A stretch of DNA of 64,000 nucleotides from Rhodocollybia butyracea (GCA_015501585.1 JADNRY010000086.1:1-64000); one strand, 5' to 3'. Numbered from the stretch's first letter, positions 22,489-33,951 are shown. Program-made: numbers and translations. Notes: generated by a model from the sequence alone, not told the origin.

Positions 22489-23312
22489 AGTATGTTTTAC
22501 TCTTATTTCACTATTGCGTCTAATTTTATTTTCAGGATCTTGATGGCCTCTTTAAAGAGCTTGATCAGTTTGGACATACTGCTGCTTTGGATGTTGTTGA
22601 AGCTTTTTTTAACAGTGCTGTTGATGCTGAGACTGACCCAATCAAGTATCATGCCTCCCAATTAGACAAGCCAGGTGCAAAAATTACACCTCGACGTGCC
22701 TTTGCTCGTATGGGCTTAGATTATCTTACTGCACCTGGTGATTATTTTGGCACTACATTTTATTTCTTCTTTGATCTTGATTCCAAACCTTTAGTTACAT
22801 GAACTGTTGTTGAACATCTCTTTTTGCATGGTGGACTTTAAGTTCCCAAAAGACGTCATAACTTGGAGTTTGAAACTCTGCAATGTTGAATGGTCTTACG
22901 CTCCTGGATTGATGCTGGTCTTGTTCCTATTGATGAGGTTCTTGCATAACTGTGTAATTTGAAAAGCTGTCGCAAGGGGAAAGGAAAGAGTGTTACTGAT
23001 GCTGATGAGTCAGATTCCGAGATTGAGCTATTGTAGTTTGGCTAATACTTTGTATCAATTACAGTTTGTTTGTTGTCGTACTATATAATTACTTTTCTTA
23101 TTTTAATTCTTCCAGATACTTGCAAGTATACTTGCAGGTACCTGTGCTGACTTGAGTCACAGGTACCTGTAGATCTACTTGTGTAAATTACTTGCAGGTC
23201 TGAGTCAAGGTTCTCACGGGTCTTTGCCAAGTCGCAGGTCAACTTTTTTGAGCTTCAGGTACCTGTCTGATAAGTCCAAGTTGACTTGGACTTGGACTCA
23301 TGTGCATCTTTA
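22489..23312 (+). mobile_element. 3' part of an autonomous hAT element, decayed
   Basis: It holds the C-terminal transposase exon (22536-23036) followed by subterminal CAAGTACTTGCAGGTACCTG repeats. The end at 23305-23312 is the complement of TAAAGATG, matching the terminus of the two non-autonomous copies nearby. The 5' half is missing; the left edge joins minisatellite directly. It is the likely family relative of the transposase that moved the small elements at 21682 and 24588. Confidence 0.65.
22536..23036 (+). pseudogene. hAT transposase C-terminal dimerisation domain, decayed
   Basis: A splice acceptor TTTTCAG precedes the frame GATCTTGATGGCCTC (DLDGLFKELDQFG). The frame then reads FARMGLDYLTAP, later VVEHLFLHGGL, VPKRRHNLEFETLQC and MVLRSWIDAGLVPIDEVLA. 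These match the hAT dimerisation signature (VERxFSxGGxxVxxxRxxL ... W). Four in-frame stops (TGA at about 22800, TAA after HGGL, TGA after LQC, TAA after EVLA) and an altered stretch after LTAP show that it is dead. The acidic tail TDADESDSEIEL is typical of hAT C-termini. In life the domain dimerises transposase subunits. Confidence 0.75.
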
Positions 23313-23760
23313 CCTACCTGGGACATCCCTGCTTCATATCTGTTCCGTACCTGTGGCCGCTGTGGATCATACCTGGCTTCTATCTGGATGCTTGGTGGAG
23401 CATAGCTGGTACATATCTGGGACCTTGCTGCTTCATACCTGTTCTGTACCTGTCCTGTCCTTAGATCACACCTGGGTTCTACGTGGATGGCTGGTGGGGC
23501 ATCACTGCTACACAACTGGGGCCTTGCTGCTTCATACCTGTGGCCTTTGTGGATCATACCTGGTTTCTATTGGGATGCCTGGTGGAGCATAGCTAGTACA
23601 TATCTGGGATCTTGCTGCTTCTTACCTGTTCCATACCTTTCCTGTCCAAAGATCACACCCAGGTTCTACCTGGATGCCTGGTGGGGCATACCTGGTGCAC
23701 AACTGGGGTCTTGCTGCTTCATACCTGTCCCATACCTGTGGCCTCTGTGCATCAAGCAGA
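23313..23760 (+). repeat. ~100 bp minisatellite, forward block in spacer
   Basis: About five alternating units, same two types as 19446-20500, ending at CATCAAGCAGAGC. Not mirrored exactly; the spacer only shows general inverted symmetry. Confidence 0.8.
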
Positions 23761-24164
23761 GCTTGTCAAAGGAGTAGAGGAGTGAGAAGAAGACTTAGAT
23801 GAAGTGGCCTTAAGCATGTCTGAGGCTAAAGATAGACAAAAGTCCAGTTCCCAACAGGTGACTTGCAGATTTGACCAGTGGGAATACCCATCTGACCCAG
23901 AAAGCAGCCGCAGATCAAGTAGGACATGAATCCGGATCCTGATCCACCCGGACCTGCCACGCGGGTACCTGTGCCAAAAAAAAAACGCGACCCGCTACCT
24001 GATGCCGAGCCGTGGGAACAAGTACCAGGATCTGGGGGTGTTTGCACAGGTTGACCCACAGGTACCTGTGACCTGGTATGCTTTCACAACCTTAGCTTGG
24101 ATTATAATTTATTTTGATTATTTACAGACTCAAGCTGATGATGGGTGTGTTTAACAATATTACT
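23761..24164. other. spacer centre, hAT-like subterminal remnants
   Basis: Contains CACAGGTACCTGTGACC and related CAGGTACCTG motifs like those near hAT ends, plus an A10 tract at 23977-23986. No gene. It separates the forward from the reverse satellite blocks of the spacer. Confidence 0.45.
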
Positions 24165-24587
24165 GAACAGCTATGCTCCACTAGGCATCCAGGTGGAACC
24201 TGGGTGTGATCTACAGACAGGACAGGTATGGAACAGGTATGAAGTAGCAAGATCCCAGATATGGACCAGCTATGCCCCACCAAGCATCCAGGTAGAACCC
24301 AGGTTTGATGCACAGGGGCACAGGTATGGTGCAGGTGTGAAGCAGCAAGACCACAGTGGTGTACCAGGTATGCGCCACCAGGCATCCAGGTAGAACCAAA
24401 GTGTGATTTACAGACAGGAGTCAGGACAGGTATGGACCAGATATGAAACAGCAACATCCCAGATATGTACCAGCTATGCTCCACCAAGCATCCAGATAGA
24501 AACCAGGTATGATTCACAGAGGCCACAGGTACAGAACAGGTATGAAGCAGCAACATCCCAGGTATGTACCAGCTATGTTCCATTAGG
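24165..24587 (-). repeat. ~100 bp minisatellite, reverse block
   Basis: Same alternating units in reverse complement (CCAGGTATGCGCCACCAGGC, CCAGCTATGCTCCACC). Continuous with 24976-26000 but for the hAT-like insertion between them. Confidence 0.8.
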
Positions 24588-24975
24588 TAGAGATGTCCAC
24601 GAGTCCAAGTCTTCACAAGTACTCGCAGGTAATCACTGTAGGCTGTCTACAATCCAAAGCCTAACTGTCAGTATATTTTTACTTCATACCATAGTATGAA
24701 ATTAGTGTAACAAGTAAAGTACAGGTTTTTAATAGCATTATACACTGTACAATCACTGTATGCAAGTAAATAATGGTAAATACTTGTGAATATAGCTGTA
24801 ACTACTTGATTAGTGTGCGGATCCACAAGTACTTGTGAGACCCGCAAGTAATACTTGCGAGTCAGTGACCCGTTTCCCACGACTCAGCTGCGGGTCACGA
24901 GTCAGGCCTTTTAGGCCACAAGTACTTGCGCTCCGGATCCAAGTATACTTGGATCCGGACTCGTGGACATCTCTA
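24588..24975 (+). mobile_element. non-autonomous hAT-like element (388 bp)
   Basis: Perfect terminal inverted repeats TAGAGATGTCCACGAGTCC, flanked by an exact 8 bp target duplication CCATTAGG (24580-24587 and 24976-24983) within a satellite unit. It has no coding capacity. Subterminal CAAGTACTTG motifs are shared with the 644 bp element and with the transposase relic. The exact duplication indicates a fairly recent insertion. Confidence 0.9.
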
Positions 24976-26000
24976 CCATTAGGCATCCAGGTAGAACCTG
25001 GGTGTGATCTACGGACAGGACAGGTATGGAACAGGTATGAAACAGCAAGGTCCCAGATGTGTACCAGCTATGCTCCACCCTGCAACCAGATAGAAACCAG
25101 GTATGATCCACAGAGGCCACAGGTACAGAACAGGTATGAAGCAGCAATGTCCCAGGTAGGTACCAGCAATGCTGCATTAGGCATCCAGGTAGAACTTGGG
25201 TGTGATCTATGGACAGGACAGGTACGGAACAGGTATGAAGCAGGAAGATCCACCAAGTATCCAGGTAAAACCCAGGTTTGATCCACAGAGGCCACAGGTA
25301 TGGAAAAGGTATGAAGCAGCAAAACCCCAGTTGTGTACCAGAACCCAAGTGTGATTTAATGACAGGACAGGTATGGACCAGGTATAAAACAGCAAGGTCC
25401 CAGATATGTACCACCTATGCTCCACCAGGCATCCAGATAGAAACCAGGCATGATCCACAGAGGCCACAGGTATGGAACAGGTATGAAGCCACAACGTCCC
25501 AGGTAAGTACCAGCTATGCTCCACTAGGCATCCAGGTAGAACCTGGGTGTGATCTACAGACAGGACAGGTATGGAACAGGTATGAAGCAGCAAGATATCA
25601 GATATGTACCAGCTATGCCCCACCAACCATCCAGGTAGAACCCAGGTTTGATGCACAGGGGCCACAGGTATGGAGCAGGTGTGAAGCAGCAAGACCCCAG
25701 TTGTGTACCAGGTATGCCCCACCAGTCATCCAGGTAGAACCCAGGTGTAATCTACAGACAGGAGCCAGGCCAGGTATGGACCAGGTATGAAACAGCAAGG
25801 TCCCAGATATGTACCACCTATGCTCCACCAAGCATCCATATAGAAACCAGGTATGATCCACAAAGGCCACAGGTACAGAACTGCTATGAAGCAGCAAGAC
25901 CTTACCAGGTATGTCCCACCAGGCATCCAGGTAGAACACGGGTGTGATCTATAGACAGGATAGGTATGGAGCAGGTATTTTGAAGCAGGGAGATCCCAGT
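24976..26000 (-). repeat. ~100 bp minisatellite, reverse block
   Basis: About ten alternating units in reverse complement, with truncated units near 25240 and 25340. Open frames on both strands reflect the repeat. Confidence 0.8.
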
Positions 26001-26155
26001 ATGGCTGTAAAAGTGTGTAATAAATCAGGCAGTGAAGTGCATCAAATGCAACAATGTTAAGACAGTCATTTGCAATTATCTTCTGGCATATCACCATGTT
26101 ATCCTAGGTCTTTCCATTTGTTGCAATGTTCTTAAGTCCTGATGCACTCCGGTTC
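26001..26155. other. interruption also found in arms
   Basis: GTGTGTAATAAATCAG and CATCAAATGCAACAATGTT match the break at 20500-20545 in the left arm array, so this is an old insert common to several satellite blocks. Confidence 0.5.
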
Positions 26156-26315
26156 ACACTGCATGCAAATCTACATAAATGTTTGTGGAAATAGTAAGAT
26201 TATGTTAAAATTGTATAGAACTTCATGCAATCTTAACATAATCTTTCTATATTCACCCAAGTTTAGCATAATTCTACTATTTCCATGAAAAGTTATGTTG
26301 ATTTGCATGCAGTGT
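26156..26315. mobile_element. 160 bp MITE-like fold-back
   Basis: Ends are inverted: ACACTGCATGCAAATC at the left and GATTTGCATGCAGTGT at the right. The match continues inward with gaps (GGAAATAGTAAGATTATG against CATAATTCTACTATTTCC). No clear target duplication. Confidence 0.7.
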
Positions 26316-26814
26316 CAACACAGCTGAATCAGCTACACAATGTGTCATAATAGAAAAAAATAAAACTCTCAGGCCAAGTTAGTGACCTGGTCATTAGAAC
26401 TGTACTAGCACTACAAAGTAGTCTCCTATACATTTGCATACATAATTTCAACTTCAATGAAGGACTCAAAGCTTGGGTCTCAGGAGTGGCAAGTTTCATG
26501 CTCACAGTCAGCTGTGATTGGGTGTGGGTGGGGCCGGGTGGGCCCAATATGGCTACTGCAGAGCCTTTCCCTGTGCTTGGATTGCATGTTTTGGCACTGG
26601 CACTTGGTGCTGAAGAACTAATATTTATTCATGCTGCCACAAACCTAAAGTGATGGTAGCATACATAAGCAATACTAATGCAGCTATAACCTCAGAAGAG
26701 GAGGTTGCTTTTGGGTGTGAGCATCTGGTGAGTATGTCCCTTGTAGCTGTAGCGCAATTCTGCCAAGTAAGTCAAAGGTTGTTTTGTTCATTTATTCATT
26801 GACGCAGCAAGGCT
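26316..26814. other. spacer segment, no gene seen
   Basis: Mixed-composition sequence without satellite units or a convincing frame. The 72 aa minus-strand frame at 26329-26547 has no recognisable feature. Confidence 0.4.
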
Positions 26815-26915
26815 CCCATTGCATATCAGTTATGCCCCACCAGGCATCCAGATAGAAGCCTTGTGTGATCTACAGACAGGACAGGTACAGAACAGGTATG
26901 AAGCCCCAATCTGAG
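26815..26915 (-). repeat. single minisatellite unit
   Basis: One reverse-oriented unit (CAGTTATGCCCCACCAGGC ... GACAGGTACAGAACAGG) isolated beside the Copia fragment. Confidence 0.7.
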
Positions 26916-26946
26916 CTAGGCATCTGGGAGAAACGTCAAGCAACTA

Positions 26947-27149
26947 GGCATGTCTGAAAGACAAGCTTGGAGCTAATAGCACAGCGACCTTTAGGCAAAT
27001 TGTCAATAAACTCAAAAGTTCCCATATCAATAAGAGACTTGAGCTCTGCGTCTATAGCCTTCAGCCAAAAGGCCAAGTTAGGACCACAGAGTGCTTCCTG
27101 AAGAGTGCGGGGCTCTGAGGCTCCCTGAGCATGGACAGTGGCCATGAAG
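26947..27149 (-). pseudogene. Copia polyprotein/RT-entry fragment in spacer
   Basis: It reads EPRTLQEALCGPNLAFWLKA and continues DAELKSLIDMGTFEF and IDNLPKGRCAISSKLVF, the start of a Ty1/Copia reverse transcriptase. It differs at several residues from the arm copy (N/S, F/S, I/V) and extends about 20 residues further. Its 5' end is the inner right-arm junction of the palindrome, fused to the truncated hAT element. Confidence 0.75.
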
Positions 27150-27347
27150 TATTTGAGCGGAAAAAATTTATGCTTGCCCTCCCCACAAATACTTGCAGGT
27201 AGCTCAAATTTCCTTGGATCAATACCCGTGACCCACACAGATCCATGGAAAATGGATACCGGAATCTGCAGGTAGACATACCTGTGAGTATTCTCACAGT
27301 CATAACTGCGAGTACCTGCGGATAAGCCGGACTCGTGGACATCTTTA
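27150..27347 (-). mobile_element. truncated hAT-like element (right-arm copy)
   Basis: Mirror of 21682-21879. The terminal TAAAGATGTCCACGAGTCCG is intact on the minus strand at 27347; the other end is lost at the palindrome junction. Confidence 0.7.
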
Positions 27348-27417
27348 ACCAGCAATGCTCCACCATGCATCCAGATAGAAACCAGGTATGATTCACAGAG
27401 GCTAGAGGTACAGAACA

Positions 27418-27648
27418 CTCAAAAGTTCCCATATCAATGAGAGACTTGAGCTCTGCGTCTACAGCCTTCAGCCAAGAGGCCAAGCTAGGACCACAGAGTG
27501 CTTCCTGAAGAGTGCGGGGCTCTGAGGCTCCCTGAGCATGGACAGTGGCCATGAAGGCCATGGCGACACCTTCTGCAACATCTGGTCTATTGCCTGGTGC
27601 AGCTTCTGGAGGATCTGGGGCAATGTCAGGTTCTTCACAGAAGCAGGC
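27418..27648 (-). pseudogene. Ty1/Copia fragment (right arm)
   Basis: Exact mirror of the left-arm fragment: SEPRTLQEALCGPSLASWLK followed by DAELKSLIDMGTFE, then a jump into satellite. Together with 26947-27149 it gives two near-direct Copia pieces flanking the truncated hAT element. Confidence 0.75.
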
Positions 27649-29583
27649 AGGTATCTGTACCTGTGGCCTTATCTGGTTTCTACCAGGATGCATGGTGGAG
27701 CATAGTTGGTATATATTGGGGATGTTGCTGTTTCATACCTGGTCGGTACCTATCCTGACTCTTGTCCACAAATCACAGATGGGTTCTACCTGGATGGCTG
27801 GTGGGGCATACCTGGTACACAACTGGGGTCTTGTTGCTTCATACCTGTTCTGTACCTGTACTGTCCATAGATCACACCTGCTTCATACCTGTTCCATACC
27901 TATGGCCTCTGTGCATCATACCTGAGTTCTATCTGGATGCATGGTGGAGCATAACTTGTACATATCTGGGATCTTCCTGCTTCCTATGTGTTCCATTCCT
28001 GTCCTGTCTGTAGGCCACACTTGGGCTCTACCTGGATCCCTGGTGGGGCATACCTGGTATGCAACTGGGGTCTTCCTGCTTCATACCTGTTCTGTACCTG
28101 TGGCCTCTCAGGTGGATCATACCTGGTTTCTATCTGGATGCATGGAGGATCATAGCTGGTACATATCAGGGATCTTGCGGCTTTATATCTGTTCTGTAAC
28201 TGTCCTGTCTTTAGCTCACACGAGGCTTTTATCTGGATGCTTGGTGTTCTGTACCTGTAGCATCTGTGGTGTGGATCATACCCGGTTTCTATCTGGATGC
28301 ACCGCCCTCAGGTTGGCTGGGGGGTCAGCCAGGTTGGCTTAAGGTTACTTGAGTGTAGGGGGCATTTTCCTGATGATGCTCCACCATGCATCCAGAGAGA
28401 TCCCAGGTATGATCCACAGAGGCCACAGGTATAGAACAGGTATGCGGCAGAAAGACCACAGTTGTGTACCACTGTACCAGGTACCAACATTGTTGCATTT
28501 GATGGCTTCAATATCTGATTTATTACACACTATTATGGCTGTAATGGAGCAGCAAGTTCCCAGTTATGTACCAAGTATGCTCCTCCATGCATCCAGATAG
28601 AACCCAGGTTTGATGCACAGAGGTCACGGGTACGGAACAGGTATGAAGCAGCAAGACCCTGGTTGTGTACCAGGTATGCCCCACCAGCCATCCAGGTAGA
28701 ACCCAAGTGTGATTTATGGACAGGAGTCAGGACAGGTATGGACCAGGTATGAAACAGCAAGATCCCAGATATGTACCAGCTATGCTCCACCATGTATCCA
28801 GATAGAACCCCAGTTTGATGCACAGAGGCCACAGGTATGGAACAGGTATGAAGCAGCAAGACCCCAGTTGTGTACCAGGGATGCCCCACCAGGCATCCAG
28901 GTACAATGCAGGTGTAATCTACAGACAGGATAGGAACAGAACAGGTATGAAGCCCAGTGGTATACCAGGCATGCTCCTCCATGCATCCAGATAGAAACCA
29001 GGTATGATCCACAGAGGCCACAGGTACGGAACAAAGCAGCAAGACCCCAGTTGTGTACCAGGTATGCCCCACCAGGGATCCAGGTAGAAGCCGAGTGTGG
29101 TCTATGGACAGGACAGGTACAGAACAGATAGGGAGCAGGAAAATCCCAGATATGTACCAGCTATGCTCCACCATGTATCCAGATAGAACCCAGGTATGAT
29201 GCACAGAGGCCACAGGTACGGAACAGGTGTGAAGCAGCAAGGCCCCAGTTGCGTACCAGGCCGGATGCCCCACGCCTCCAGGTAGGACCCAGGTGTGATT
29301 TAAGGAGAGGACAGGTACAGAACGGCAAGATCCCAGATATGTACCAGCTATGCTCCACCAAGCATCCAGATACAACCCAGGTTTGATCCACAGAGGCCAC
29401 AGGTACAGAACAGGTATGAAGCAGCAAGAGCCCAGTTGTGTACCAGGTATGCCCCACCAGTCATCCAGGTAGAACCAAAGTGTGATTTACCGACAGAAGT
29501 CAGGACAGGTACAGACCAGGTATGAAACAGCAACATCCCAGATATGTACCATCTATCCTTGACCAGGCATCCAGGTAGAAACC
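27649..29583 (-). repeat. ~100 bp minisatellite, right-arm copy
   Basis: Mirror of 19446-21380 with the same breaks; no sequence difference was noticed on reading. Confidence 0.85.
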
Positions 29584-30648
29584 TTATGAATCCTATGGCA
29601 TCCTAGGATTTTGGGCTTGTCCCTTGCCTGTCAAGGCTCTTGAGGATTCCCTCGGTATCCTAGGCAAGCCTAGGCTTGCCCAGGTGTGGCGCAGGAATGA
29701 GCTTTGTACTCGGAAGTGGTTATCCTCATGCGAGTTCGATGGGGAGATCCTGGCGGATTCTTTGTGCTCAGAGAGAGATGGTGAGAGAAGGGGAAAGGAA
29801 ATCTCTAATTACCCCTAAGAATAAGTAGAGTATTTATACAAAATTCTAATTAACAATGAGTAACTAATTAACTAATTGTCCTTAAGCCAATAAATCTGAA
29901 GGTCCATAAGACGTCACGATACATGCTCAAAATGGTATGGAGCATGACACCAGGTCTATGCAGGTTTGCCCAGGTTCCATGCTATTGGCTGGACAGGCCC
30001 AATGTCACAACAAAACATGGCAGATCCAAGTTCCACATCAGATCTGATCAATTGATCAATTGGGCACTCCTGATGCAAGAAGGGCACTTTGCTGTCAAAC
30101 AAAGAATAATTTTGCTGGAGTTTTGGTGCAGATCTTAGCCAATAGAACAGACAGCATCCTAAAATGTTTACTATTTAACAATTGCAACTTCTCTGAGCTG
30201 TTTTCCAACAACAGTGTGAGTGCTGGGAAGTCACCGTGTTGCCACGTCACATACCAGCTTCAGTCATCCATTTGATTGGTCCAAATCAGGTGAGAACCAA
30301 TCAACAACTGGCAAACCTGCAGCACACAGAGGTGGTCACTTTACGTGTATTCTTCACTTGTACCCTCATATACTCAACTTAATTCAAAAAAATGATTCTA
30401 AGCATGTTTCATGTTTTATACCTGTTGGCTGAAAGAGATACAAACATTGCCATTGACAAGGAACTCAAACAATAGGGTAGAATTTACTATCAATTTGGAA
30501 ATTGATCCATAAGTTGATACGCACTAGTCGCAGTTGGGCGCTCCACACTCAGGTAGGCGCCATAAAATCCCAAACTGATGACTTTATTTATGTTTCGGTT
30601 GCCTGATCACATCAACCTGGGAAACGACAGGGCTGGACCAATCCGCAA
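29584..30648 (-). mobile_element. LTR-like segment and dispersed repeat, right-arm copy
   Basis: Mirror of 18381-19445, including the dispersed repeat at 29583-29685 and the TATA-like box near 29835. No gene is supported. Confidence 0.35.
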
Positions 30649-31970
30649 CCCACCAGTCATGTTACACCAAGTGCCAGATATGTACCAAATACACAGTTAC
30701 ACAGATATGCACCCAGTATAAAACACTGAGGGTACAAATAGGAGTAACAGGTATGTATCACTGAGGCTACTTATAAGTACCAGTCATGTTTCAGTACTGT
30801 ATAATTATAACCGGATGCCGCATAATGCATAACGGGACCACCAAGCATGGGGCATTTTGCAATCTGTAATGCATAACAGGAGGGTCCAAGCATGGTATTT
30901 CTCAAAATGTCACAAATTTTTGCAGCAGGCCTTTGGCCCACCTATTTATTTGTAAGGATGGACACAACTCCTGGTTAGATTCCGGTACCTGCGGGAAACA
31001 CCCATGGGAATACCTGGAAACCTGTAACCCACGGGTGCCAACAGTACAAGACGTACATAATTGTGGCCTCAGTGTTACATACATGGTGCCTATCTGTATC
31101 CTTAGTGACATATATTCAGTACATATCTGGTGCCTTGGTGTAATGGAACAGGTACCTATTTGTACCCTCCATGTTTTATACTGGGTGCATATCTTGGGCC
31201 TTGATGGAGTGTATCTGCCAGTACATATCTGGCACTTGGTGTAACATGACTGATATCTATCTGTAGCCTTGGTGGACCATTTCTGATACATATCTGGTGC
31301 CTTGGCGAAACATGACCAGTACTTATGAGTAGCCTCAGTGATACTTACCTGTTACTCATCTGTACCCAATATTGTCCTGCAAGGCTCTAGATAGGCACCA
31401 AGCATAGAACATGGAGGCTGTCAATAGGTACCAGTTCAGATGGTGCAAGATATGCAGGTACTTTATATGATCCACTCGGCTACTTCTAGGTAGTATCAAG
31501 GCACCAGATATGTACTGAATATGTTCCACCAAGGCTACAGCTAGGCACCAGGTATGTGACAACAAGGCAACATGCATGTACTGGATATGTTCTACCAAGG
31601 CACCAGATAGCCACCAGCCTGAGGGTACTCATAGGTACCAGTTATGTTACACCAAGGCACCAGATATGTACCAGATATGCCCCACCACGGCTCCAGATAC
31701 ACACCAGGTATACAGCACTGCAGCAACAAATAGGTATCAGTCATGTTACACCATGGCACCAGATATGTACTGGATACACTCCACCAAGGCTACAGATAGG
31801 CACCAAATATGTACCAGTCAAATTACACCAAGGCAACATACATGTACTGGATATGTTCCACCAAAGCACTATACACTGCTGTGGCTATACACATGTGCGA
31901 GATATGCTCCACCATGGCTACAGATGGCCACCAGATATGCAATATCCAGGCTAACACTAGATACCAGATT
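30649..31970 (-). repeat. ~60 bp minisatellite, right-arm copy
   Basis: Mirror of 17060-18380. Confidence 0.75.
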
Positions 31971-32718
31971 ATACTCCAGCAATGTGCACAACTTAACATT
32001 TCTTCAACATTATTTCTTTGTTTTGTATAAATTTACAAAAATTTATTTGGTATCACTTTGCTACACCTTTTGCATACTTCGCACACTCTTTCTATATCAT
32101 TGCCCACAATTGTTTGCATAAATCATTGTCACATTCATGTACTTTTTAACATAATTCTATCATATAATTGACAACTCATATATCCCCCATGTTGCCACAT
32201 CATTAGACCCCAACTTGCAACTCAAAAATCAATAACATCCACACTTGTCCTTTGTACATTTTCTGTCAGTTCATCCAAATCTGCTAAAGTAATGATGAAT
32301 ATATAGATCAGTGCAGATGTCAAAGTTATCATAGTTTCCTCATTATTTATTGTGTTTAAACCCCATGATTTTTTAATAATGCAGTACCCTCATTGTGAAC
32401 AGATAGTAAATGTGTATGATATAATAGGTATAATAGTTTACAGATGTATTCCCTGTATGTGGTAATGATTACAGTGAGATTATGCTAATCACATACATCA
32501 TAGCTCCCCCACATTTATACCAAAACTTGCCACATTTACAATGGATTAACAGTGATATTAACCATTCATATGTTCATTATAGTTTCATTGTTCATAAAAC
32601 AGCTTACATGAGCCTGTGTTGACATAACTTTAACATTTATCTTTAGCATATTTTCAAAATGTAATCACCAGCTCTTGTGATTAATTATGAAGATGCATTT
32701 GAATAATTTGAGTATTAA
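31971..32718. other. AT-rich segment, nothing recognised (right arm)
   Basis: Mirror of 16311-17060. No frame or tandem structure seen. Confidence 0.4.
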
Positions 32719-33240
32719 TTGTGCTCATTTGTTCAGCATACATCCTTTGCAATTCTGGCTTGTTATAGGTAAAAACCCAGAAAGCAACTTCCAGTAAGTT
32801 AAGTGGAATTATAGGAGATGTTTTGCAAAACTTTTCTGTATGTTTTTCATACATAGCGCAAAGAATGTGTGATATATAAGCATTATATATCTTTATATGC
32901 TCAGCATACATCCTTCACAATTCTGGCTCATTATTGGTAAAACCCAGAAAGCAACTTTTATAGTAGATGTTTTGCATAACTTTTCTGTATGTTTCTTGTA
33001 TATAGTACAAGGAATGGATGACATATAAATATTATATATCATCATATTCTCAACATACATTTCTCACAATTCTGGCACCTTATAGGTAAAAAACCAGAAA
33101 GCAACTTCCCATAAGTTAGGTGAAATTATAGAAGATGTTTTGCATAACTTTTCTGTATCTTTTTGGTATATTGTACTAGGAAGAGATGACATACAAGCAT
33201 TTTATATTGACTTTAAGCACCATGTTTCCATCATACCTCC
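32719..33240 (-). repeat. AT-rich tandem repeat, right-arm copy
   Basis: Mirror of 15790-16310, ~155-165 bp period. Confidence 0.75.
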
Positions 33241-33384
33241 AGAATAACTTCTGCCCCTTGTAAATATCTAATGACGAATCTATATATCTCAGCTTTAACA
33301 TGATTTTACAATGATTTTACCAAAAGCATCAAAAATTATGTGATTCCCACTTGGTGAGATTTGCACATTTGTTCAGCATATATC

Positions 33385-33415
33385 ACGGCAAATCACGTGA
33401 ACATGCATCCAGTGT
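33385..33415 (-). repeat. 31 bp terminal-repeat-like motif, right copy
   Basis: Reverse complement of the 6159-6189 motif with two mismatches; ends GCATCCAGTGT and is followed by AATA. Immediately downstream the sequence aligns with the upstream flank of the decayed small gene at 43063, so this is the edge of inserted sequence. Confidence 0.65.
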
Positions 33416-33447
33416 AATACCACGCTCTCATTCAACTCTCGTCAATC

Positions 33448-33951
33448 ATGTCAGCCGAAGAGCCAAAGTCAGTATATCGGGCTATCGCACTCTAATCTGT
33501 CTGCCTGATCATTTCTTCCAGTGTCTGTCCTCACACCAAATATCTTCCCCAAGGGCAACACCCTCAGATTCGTGGCGTAATCACAGCACCGTGTAAACAC
33601 AGAACACCAGAGTACTATCTATGCTGGACCATCCAATTCAATGATATTTCCAAGGTTTATCTAACTGCAGGTCATGACATAGCGGAGTACTGGCGCACAC
33701 AAGTCCAAAACCTATGGGTCAAGTCTTATGGGAAAAAGTGTAGAAATAACATCCAGTAAGTAAGTAGTGGTATTTCAATACTATTGTCAGCCAAATCTCT
33801 ATTCTATCCTATATCCGTATGATGAACTCTGCCTTCGCTCCACAGAAGTTGCTACTGCAATCCCTACTTCACTCTCATGCACTTGGATAGGACCAAATAC
33901 CCGGATGATCTCCACATGGTTGTTTTCATCTCGCACAACAATTGCATTTAG
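33448..33951 (+). CDS. small three-exon gene, 119 aa, unknown function
   Basis: Assembled by hand: exons 33448-33467, 33522-33755 and 33846-33951 give 119 aa in one frame. Intron 1 (54 nt) has GTCAGT, a CTAAT branch-like site and TTCCAG. Intron 2 (90 nt) has the consensus donor GTAAGT and CCACAG. The product starts MSAEEPNVCPHTKYL, has a central CWTIQFNDISKVYLTAGHD and EYWRTQVQNLWVKSYGKK, and ends in a Cys-containing exon (CYCNPYFTLMHLD ... VVFISHNNCI). It has no signal peptide or membrane span, and the family is not recognised. Support comes from the frame surviving both splices and from a paralogue at 43063 that keeps MSAEEP and CYCNPYF. The left-arm copy is frameshifted. It starts 32 bases after the 31 bp motif. 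Confidence 0.6.
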
